A program made the position numbers and the translations under genes. The notes under the pieces were generated by a model. The model did no database searches. It was not told the DNA's origin and saw nothing but the letters and a program-made list of their open reading frames with translations. A stretch of DNA of 59,474 nt, from the NCBI GenBank assembly GCA_938075585.1, contig CALJHG010000023.1, positions 1 to 59,474 of the forward strand, given 5' to 3'. This document shows positions 54,551-59,474 of the stretch, piece after piece. The DNA comes from an uncultured Gammaproteobacteria bacterium. GTDB taxonomy: Bacteria; Pseudomonadota; Gammaproteobacteria; Ga0077536. Each line of letters opens with the position of its first letter. The first letter of the stretch is position 1.

Positions 54551-55039
54551 TTAAGATTTAAATTCTTGATAGCCACCACGATAATATAACAATGGGTCAG
54601 CGTCTTCATTATTGTTGACCCAGCTTTTAACTAAGCCACAAACAATCTGATGATCGCCACCCTCGTATACATTGTAAACCGAGCACTCGACCGATAAAAG
54701 GGCTCCAAATATAAGTGGAACACCAAATGAGCCTAAGCTCCAATTTATATTATCGAATTTGTCATTCCCTTTTTTTGCAAAGTTATTAGAAATAGATTGT
54801 TGTGATGAACACAGCATATTTATCCCAAATTTCTTGGTTTCAAGCATAGGCCCTAGAGTGTCAGAATTATTATCGACACACACAAGAAACATTGGGGGGG
54901 TCAACGAGAGAGAACTTACCGCGTTCATGGTGAGTCCGAAAGGAGTGCCGGCTTTGTCGATAGTTGTGACGATAGAAACTCCAGAAGCCCATAGGCCACA
55001 GGCCTTTCTGAAGGCATCTGAATCAAATTTGTAATCCAT
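54551..55039 (-). CDS. Flavin reductase-like FMN-binding protein
   Basis: A 162-residue protein of the HpaC/flavin reductase family. The N-terminal FRKACGLWASGVSIVTTIDK, FGLTMNAVSSLSLTPPMFLV and the C-terminal DHQIVCGLVKSWVNNNEDAD, PLLYYRGGYQEF are diagnostic. It reduces FMN or FAD with NAD(P)H for two-component monooxygenases. The three LLM oxygenases of this window are obvious candidates as customers, although none is adjacent. It is divergent from the small-ORF and transporter region. Confidence 0.88.
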   Translation of the reverse strand: MDYKFDSDAFRKACGLWASGVSIVTTIDKAGTPFGLTMNAVSSLSLTPPMFLVCVDNNSDTLGPMLETKKFGINMLCSSQQSISNNFAKKGNDKFDNINWSLGSFGVPLIFGALLSVECSVYNVYEGGDHQIVCGLVKSWVNNNEDADPLLYYRGGYQEFKS

Positions 55040-55155
55040 AGTTAACAGCTTTGTAAATTAAGAGACTAAATAATGTGCAACAAAAATGTAGGCGGGTGCA
55101 AGCGAAACAATTTCAGTCGACTCGTCTAGTTCTTATAGATGCCTAATCGGGCCGG

Positions 55156-55161
55156 TATAAT
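55156..55161 (+). promoter_or_regulatory. Promoter -10 element (TATAAT)
   Basis: A consensus TATAAT lies at 55156-55161, with a possible start point near 55168. The -35 region around 55133-55138 is weak. It would drive a transcript whose first about 40 bases form the alternative hairpins and which then carries two tiny ORFs and the MMPL/RND transporter gene. Confidence 0.5.
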
Positions 55162-55173
55162 TTTTATCACTGG

Positions 55174-55206
55174 ACGACTGTAGCAAAGTAGTCGTAAGGA
55201 GCGACT
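55174..55206 (+). promoter_or_regulatory. Two mutually exclusive hairpins around a Shine-Dalgarno sequence
   Basis: Segment A (ACGACT, 55174-55179), segment B (AGTCGT, 55190-55195) and segment C (CGACT, 55202-55206) are such that B can pair with A or with C, not both. In the B:C hairpin the 7-base loop is TAAGGAG, the Shine-Dalgarno of the tiny ORF at 55208. In the A:B hairpin it lies just downstream and single-stranded. This is the layout of a simple RNA switch. Confidence 0.5.
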
Positions 55207-55207
55207 C

Positions 55208-55351
55208 ACGAACAATCCGATAACATTTGTGTCCCCGGCAAGTCTAATTGAACTATTGCTCTGGGTGCTGTTTTTAGCAGTCTTTTCTGGTTACTATTAT
55301 TTGTGGTTTAAAAGCAACGTAATTAATGTTTACCTTTTACCACAAACGTGA
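55208..55351 (+). CDS. Possible 47-residue membrane protein with ACG start
   Basis: The frame encodes one membrane helix (LIELLLWVLFLAVFSGYYYL, residues 13-32) followed by WFKSN and a short tail. AAGGAG at 55196-55201 is six bases before ACG 55208, which reads as a near-cognate start; with ATG the peptide would begin MNNPITFVSP. A GTG at 55229 gives a 40-residue alternative without a Shine-Dalgarno. No recognised family. A +1 shift would fuse it to the following small ORF and give a membrane-anchored charged protein. Confidence 0.4.
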   Translation, partial: TNNPITFVSPASLIELLLWVLFLAVFSGYYYLWFKSNVINVYLLPQT

Positions 55352-55424
55352 CAAAATCACGCGTGATGAAAAAAATCAAATGCTACATAAGTTAGCAAGT
55401 GAGTTAGAAGATTTCATCATTTAA
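55326..55424 (+). CDS. Possible 32-residue charged peptide overlapping the previous ORF
   Basis: The ORF runs from ATG 55326 to TAA 55424, in the frame +1 relative to the ORF at 55208, which it overlaps by 26 bases. The product is helical and highly charged (RDKITRDEKNQMLHKLASEL), like the cytosolic tail of a single-pass membrane protein. No good ribosome binding site is seen. It may be an independent peptide, or the C-terminal half of a gene broken or joined by a frameshift. Confidence 0.35.
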   Translation: MFTFYHKRDKITRDEKNQMLHKLASELEDFII

Positions 55425-55478
55425 AATGTCACACTTGGAATTGTGGCTGGTAAATATCACGTGCGGGAGGAAAGGACA

Positions 55479-57875
55479 TTGTCTGAGAACGGATTGACGA
55501 GAGGCCAGAGGCTGGCGAACTGGATGTTGGATAATCGCATGACTACGGTGCTCGGAATCGTTATCCCTACACTATTGTTAGCTTGGTCCTTGCCTTCGAT
55601 TGAAGTGTATTCTCGGTTTGCTGATCTACTTCCAGCGAAGCACGATTACATAAAAAACTACAATCGAATGAAACAAACGTTTGGCGGGGCTAACGTTGTA
55701 ACCATGTCGATCGAGGTAGAAGGTGACGAAGATATCTTCACTACTGAGACACTGAATCAAATTAAGTACGTAACCGACGAGGTCGACATGATTCAGGGCG
55801 TGAATCACTACCAAGTCGCCAGTATCGCTCATCCAAAAATACGCAGAATTAGAACTACGGCTGGAGGACTGATCAAATCTGAGCCAGTACTTCCCCGAGA
55901 CATTCCGACTGCACCGGATAAGCTGAAACAACTCCGAGAGGAATCTTTTAACAATGATATTGTTTACGGCACTTACATATCGACAGATGGTAAAGCTGCG
56001 CTAATCCTCGCTGGGTTCGATGAAGAGCGGTTAGACTACAATAAAATATTTACTCGGCTTAAAGAGCTTAAGGTGGAGATTGAAGAAGCTGGGAATACCA
56101 AGCTATATATAGCCGGTGAGCCGATGCTAAAAGGTTGGATATACTACCATTCTGCTGAGCTGACTCTAATTTTTGGCATCACTTTCGCTGTTATGGTTTT
56201 GTTGCTCTATCTGCATTTCCGGTCTTTTGCTGGGGTGTTTGTTCCATTATTAGGAACCGGCATGGCCTGTGTGTGGGGCTTGGGCTTCGTAGGATGGATG
56301 GATTTTAATCTAGACCCGCTAATTCTTGTTGTGCCCATCTTGATTTCGGCACGCACGGCGAGTCACTGTGTTCAAATGATGGAGCGGTTCCATGATGAAA
56401 TTCGTAAGGGGGAGTCTCGAGACTCTGCCGTCAGAACCAGCATGGGAGAATTACTAGTCCCCGCGTCGATTGCCATTTTTACTGACGCTGCCGGCCTTTA
56501 CGTCCTAACAGTATCCTCAATTCCGATAATCGCCAAGCTAGGATATTTTTGCAGTTTCTGGTCTCTCAGCAACTTGATTACTGTGACCATTCTGGTGCCA
56601 ATAGTGCTTTCCTACCTGCCATCTCCAAAGGTAAGTCAAGAGGAAGATAAGCATGTTTACTCAATGATTATGAGTAAATGGTCTAACTTTTTAGTCTCCG
56701 ATCGTGCTCCGAAACCAATATTCGGTTTGGCGCTGGTGCTAATTGGATTTGCAGTATTTTACGCTAAGGACATGGTGGTTGGCGAGAATATGCCAGGCTC
56801 GCCGATATTGTTTCCAGATTCTGAATACAACGTTGCGGCTAAAGCAATTGCGGACAAATTCGCAGGTGCGAATCAGTTCAGCATATATTTTGAAGCTGAC
56901 GAAGCGCATAAGATGAAAGACCCTGAAGTTGTGGCGGTAATGGAAAAATTTGGGCTGTATATGGCTGATACCCTAGGATATGGCGGAACAAGAACAATTC
57001 CTCACTTAGTTCGCTCGATAAACCGACTTTATCATTACGATGATCCAAGATGGTCGTTGGTCCCTTCTAGCCAGCGGGACATCGGTAATACACTATTTAT
57101 GTACGAGGCGGGTGCAGCGATACCTGGAGTCATTCTAGAATATATGGACTTAGAAGGGCGGACCGCTAACTTTGTAGTATTTTATAAAGATGCTACCGGG
57201 CCCACGGTTACTGAGGCTGTTATCAAAGCTAAGGAATTTTTGGCCGAGCATCCGATGGAAGGAGTAACTCCACGGTTTGCAGGTGGAATTATCGGAACTA
57301 CTGCAGCGGGTAACGAAGAGGTAGAGCAGTCTGAGTTAAATCAAACGATCCTCATTATGGTTGTAGTGATGGCTTCGGTGATCGCCACTTACAGATCAAT
57401 CACCGCTGCATTGCTCGTGTTTGTGGTACTTGCAATGGCCGTAGTAATTAATAGAGCGTACATGGGATTTAGAGGCATCGGCTTAAACATTAATACTTTG
57501 CCAGTGACGGCGGTTGGTATTGGTATCGGGGTTGATTACGCAATTTACATGCTTGACAGGATCCGTGAAGAAGTGCGGCATCGGTCAATTGATGATGCTG
57601 TTAAAGTCGCGCTTTCAACAACAGGTGCAGCGGTATTGTTTACGGCAGTGACCGTTGTCGCCGGTATAGCATACTGGATATTTGGTTCATCGCTCCGATT
57701 TAACAGTGAGATGGCAATGCTTTTGTCACTGTTGATGGTGAGCAACATGATCGGGGCGATTTCTCTGTTGCCTCTGTTAGTTAAGGTGTTTAAACCGAGC
57801 TTTGTAATGAAATCGCAAGTGGATGAGTCATCCACTGGAGATGACTCTACAGAGCCTGCGAACACTGCGGCATAA
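55479..57875 (+). CDS. MMPL/RND superfamily transporter
   Basis: A 798-residue inner-membrane exporter with about 12 membrane helices in two repeats. The first has VMVLLLYLHFRSFAGVFVPL and ISARTASHCVQMMERFHDEI; the second has VMASVIATYRSITAALLVFV and VGIGIGVDYAIYMLDRIREE, then TGAAVLFTAVTVVAGIAYWI. Two large periplasmic loops lie between. I prefer TTG 55479, because GGGAGG at 55465-55470 is eight bases upstream; GTG 55443 is a weaker alternative. Such proteins with DUF1302, DUF1329 and YCF48 genes are thought to move hydrophobic compounds across the envelope. Confidence 0.93.
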   Translation: MSENGLTRGQRLANWMLDNRMTTVLGIVIPTLLLAWSLPSIEVYSRFADLLPAKHDYIKNYNRMKQTFGGANVVTMSIEVEGDEDIFTTETLNQIKYVTDEVDMIQGVNHYQVASIAHPKIRRIRTTAGGLIKSEPVLPRDIPTAPDKLKQLREESFNNDIVYGTYISTDGKAALILAGFDEERLDYNKIFTRLKELKVEIEEAGNTKLYIAGEPMLKGWIYYHSAELTLIFGITFAVMVLLLYLHFRSFAGVFVPLLGTGMACVWGLGFVGWMDFNLDPLILVVPILISARTASHCVQMMERFHDEIRKGESRDSAVRTSMGELLVPASIAIFTDAAGLYVLTVSSIPIIAKLGYFCSFWSLSNLITVTILVPIVLSYLPSPKVSQEEDKHVYSMIMSKWSNFLVSDRAPKPIFGLALVLIGFAVFYAKDMVVGENMPGSPILFPDSEYNVAAKAIADKFAGANQFSIYFEADEAHKMKDPEVVAVMEKFGLYMADTLGYGGTRTIPHLVRSINRLYHYDDPRWSLVPSSQRDIGNTLFMYEAGAAIPGVILEYMDLEGRTANFVVFYKDATGPTVTEAVIKAKEFLAEHPMEGVTPRFAGGIIGTTAAGNEEVEQSELNQTILIMVVVMASVIATYRSITAALLVFVVLAMAVVINRAYMGFRGIGLNINTLPVTAVGIGIGVDYAIYMLDRIREEVRHRSIDDAVKVALSTTGAAVLFTAVTVVAGIAYWIFGSSLRFNSEMAMLLSLLMVSNMIGAISLLPLLVKVFKPSFVMKSQVDESSTGDDSTEPANTAA

Positions 57876-57905
57876 CAGATAAACTGAGAAATCGTGAATA
57901 GAAAG

Positions 57906-57934
57906 CTTTAAAACATAGTAAATGTGGTTTAAAG
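57906..57934 (+). repeat. AT-rich inverted repeat between the transporter and DUF1302 genes
   Basis: CTTTAAA and TTTAAAG arms, extended by ACA/TGT with one bulge, surround TAGTAAA. It lies 31 bases after the transporter stop and 66 bases before the DUF1302 gene. It could be an attenuator or mRNA end; there is no T-run. The rest of 57876-58000 shows no gene. Confidence 0.35.
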
Positions 57935-58000
57935 TAACAATAAAGGGAGCGTGTGGCCGACCGCAAGGGCGTCTGCAGGCTAAACAATAAGAGGGGACAC

Positions 58001-59474
58001 ATGGGAGATTTAACCATGAGACACTTAAAAAGCACTTTTAAAGTAGCTGCACTTGGGTTGGTACTAGCATTATTTGCTGGCCAGTCGCAAGCCCGCATCA
58101 CAGTCGACGCCTTTGGCGGTGAACTGGAAGTGGAAGGCTTTCTGAAGAGTGAGGTACGTTCACGAGTATTGAACGGTAAGACTTATCTAGGCCAGTGGAT
58201 TAATCAGTTTCAAGTCGAAGCTGCATTAAACTATGTGGATGTAGGTATATTTGACGAATTAACATTCGTAGCGATAGCTCGACCTGAATACGATATTGTG
58301 CAAGACATGGGTGACCTGTCTAGCAACCATATCGGTGAGGGTACCACGGGTGTATCTACCAGCGACAGAGGCAAATTTAATATAACAAATGACGCACTGG
58401 GCTGGGGCGGATTTGGATTTGTAGGACTCGGTTCGACATCAACTGGTGGTATCGGAAAGATGGTCGAAGGCGGGCTTAAAAATCCATCTTGGATAGCTCA
58501 AAATTTCGAAGTCGCTTTTATGGATGACGCCAACGGTGATAAAGCCTATAACGATGGTACTATGACCAATGCGGGAAGATCGTCGTTTCCTTTAGTAGTG
58601 CAAAAATCGTCTAACCTAAATCTTGACTGTAAGGGTTGTACTGATTTAAACATCGATAACATTGATGTTGCTACTGGTAATACTGATTCGAACGGTCGAC
58701 TTTATCCATTCCGTGAGTTGTACGCGGATGCGATTATTGGTGACTTTTGGATAAGATTAGGTAAGCAACAAATTGTTTGGGGTAAAACTGATTTCTTCCG
58801 TTTACAGGATCTAATCAACCCGGTCGATTACGGACGTCACTTTTTCTTTGACTCTTTTGAAGATATACGTATTCCTCAATGGATGGCATCCATCCAGTGG
58901 AAAGCGGGATCCATTGGTCCTCTTACGGATAACGCAATACAGGTTGTTTGGAACTTCGACGAGTTTCAACCCGTAGGACTTGGGAATCCGTCACAGTTCT
59001 GGGCTCACCCATTTTCAAAAGATATCAGTACGTTTGCTATCTATAATACTTACTTCTCTGTCGAGCCTTGCGTAACACCAATGATGGCTGTCGCGACAGA
59101 TAAAAGAGCATTCTTTGATACTGAGCTTGATAACAGTAAGTTGAGACCTGAAGATACTTGTGGAATGCAGGGAGCTAATGACAAACGGCTACCAACAGGC
59201 TTTGGGCAGCCGGTCGGTCTAAGTGCTAACTTGCGTCCTGATTGGGATATTAAAAATACTGAAGCAGGGTTTAGATGGGAGTTCCGTCTAGCTGACTTTA
59301 GATTTGCTGTTTCTCATTGGTACGGCTGGAACGATGTGCCTGTGTTCAGGTTTCACTCAGTAAACCTGCCTACAAGACACCTAAGTGCAGCTGGTATTAA
59401 GGCTAACCTGCCAAATGATGTGCTGATTGGTGATCTCAAATGGGCTAGAAACGTGGTTGCGAGCGATGGTACTG
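58001..59474 (+). CDS. DUF1302 family outer-membrane protein, 3' part cut off by window edge
   Basis: The protein opens with a signal peptide (FKVAALGLVLALFAGQSQAR) and continues with about 480 residues of beta-rich sequence. The DUF1302 hallmark is FWIRLGKQQIVWGKTDFFR followed by LQDLINPVDYGRHFFF. The GGELEVEGFLKSEVRSR start and ADFRFAVSHWYGWNDVPVFR later are consistent with a porin-like barrel. ATG 58001 has GAGGGG four bases upstream; ATG 58016 in the same frame has GGAG at better spacing. The gene continues beyond the window. It follows the MMPL/RND gene, the normal order for this set. Confidence 0.9.
   Translation, partial: MGDLTMRHLKSTFKVAALGLVLALFAGQSQARITVDAFGGELEVEGFLKSEVRSRVLNGKTYLGQWINQFQVEAALNYVDVGIFDELTFVAIARPEYDIVQDMGDLSSNHIGEGTTGVSTSDRGKFNITNDALGWGGFGFVGLGSTSTGGIGKMVEGGLKNPSWIAQNFEVAFMDDANGDKAYNDGTMTNAGRSSFPLVVQKSSNLNLDCKGCTDLNIDNIDVATGNTDSNGRLYPFRELYADAIIGDFWIRLGKQQIVWGKTDFFRLQDLINPVDYGRHFFFDSFEDIRIPQWMASIQWKAGSIGPLTDNAIQVVWNFDEFQPVGLGNPSQFWAHPFSKDISTFAIYNTYFSVEPCVTPMMAVATDKRAFFDTELDNSKLRPEDTCGMQGANDKRLPTGFGQPVGLSANLRPDWDIKNTEAGFRWEFRLADFRFAVSHWYGWNDVPVFRFHSVNLPTRHLSAAGIKANLPNDVLIGDLKWARNVVASDGT

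Noticed and set aside
1-59474. Mobile elements, prophage, CRISPR or defence islands
   Set aside because: No transposase, integrase, repeat-spacer array, restriction enzyme or phage structural gene is recognisable.

Overview
The window looks like part of a chromosome from a compact, probably marine and uncultured gammaproteobacterium. The lineage call is inferred from gene content (AceK, Prc, SohB, RNase D, TtpC-type TonB cluster with DUF3450, AvtA, BioA, LolC-type permease) and from the moderately AT-rich, tightly packed sequence. I found no rRNA, tRNA, insertion sequence, integrase, CRISPR array or phage gene. I also recognise no DNA-binding transcription regulator in the whole 59 kb.

Left part (1-15014) is catabolic. 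A DUF1329 outer-membrane-linked gene enters from the left edge behind a luciferase-like (LLM) flavin monooxygenase. Then come a VOC protein, an SRPBCC protein, a second LLM oxidoreductase, two acyl-CoA dehydrogenases, an SDR that lacks its catalytic triad, a small RNA-binding protein and a glutaryl-CoA dehydrogenase. The next block carries electrons away: etfB, etfA, ETF-ubiquinone oxidoreductase, then a 2Fe-2S ferredoxin and a ferredoxin reductase of the type that feeds P450s or Rieske oxygenases.

Middle (15015-28200, nearly all on the minus strand): a six-gene DUF3450/ExbB/ExbB/ExbD/TonB/TPR energy-transduction operon; a third LLM oxidoreductase; DAHP synthase; a feoA-feoA-feoB ferrous iron operon; and icd with aceK, which points to control of the glyoxylate shunt during growth on acetyl-CoA-yielding substrates.

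28300-43860 is mostly housekeeping: a sugar-epimerase-like SDR, DUF192, a TrmO/TsaA-like methyltransferase, small membrane proteins, AvtA, a histone-deacetylase-fold amidohydrolase, SohB, a TSUP permease, QueD, an SDR, a LolC/E permease, DUF2237, MsrA, a methyltransferase, an enoyl-CoA hydratase, Prc and RNase D. 43859-49402 is one tight minus-strand run, pyrC-bioA-DUF1285-GT2-nucleoside phosphorylase-spore photoproduct lyase-like radical SAM protein.

The right part (49521-59474) returns to lipid metabolism: acyl-CoA ligase, thiolase, Tag glycosylase, a YCF48/BNR-repeat protein, a flavin reductase, an MMPL/RND transporter and a DUF1302 protein running off the right edge. With the DUF1329 gene at the left edge these are the usual partners of a hydrophobic-compound transport set. 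The most unusual stretch is 55150-55425, where a good promoter is followed by two mutually exclusive hairpins around a Shine-Dalgarno sequence and by two overlapping tiny ORFs, the first apparently starting at ACG.
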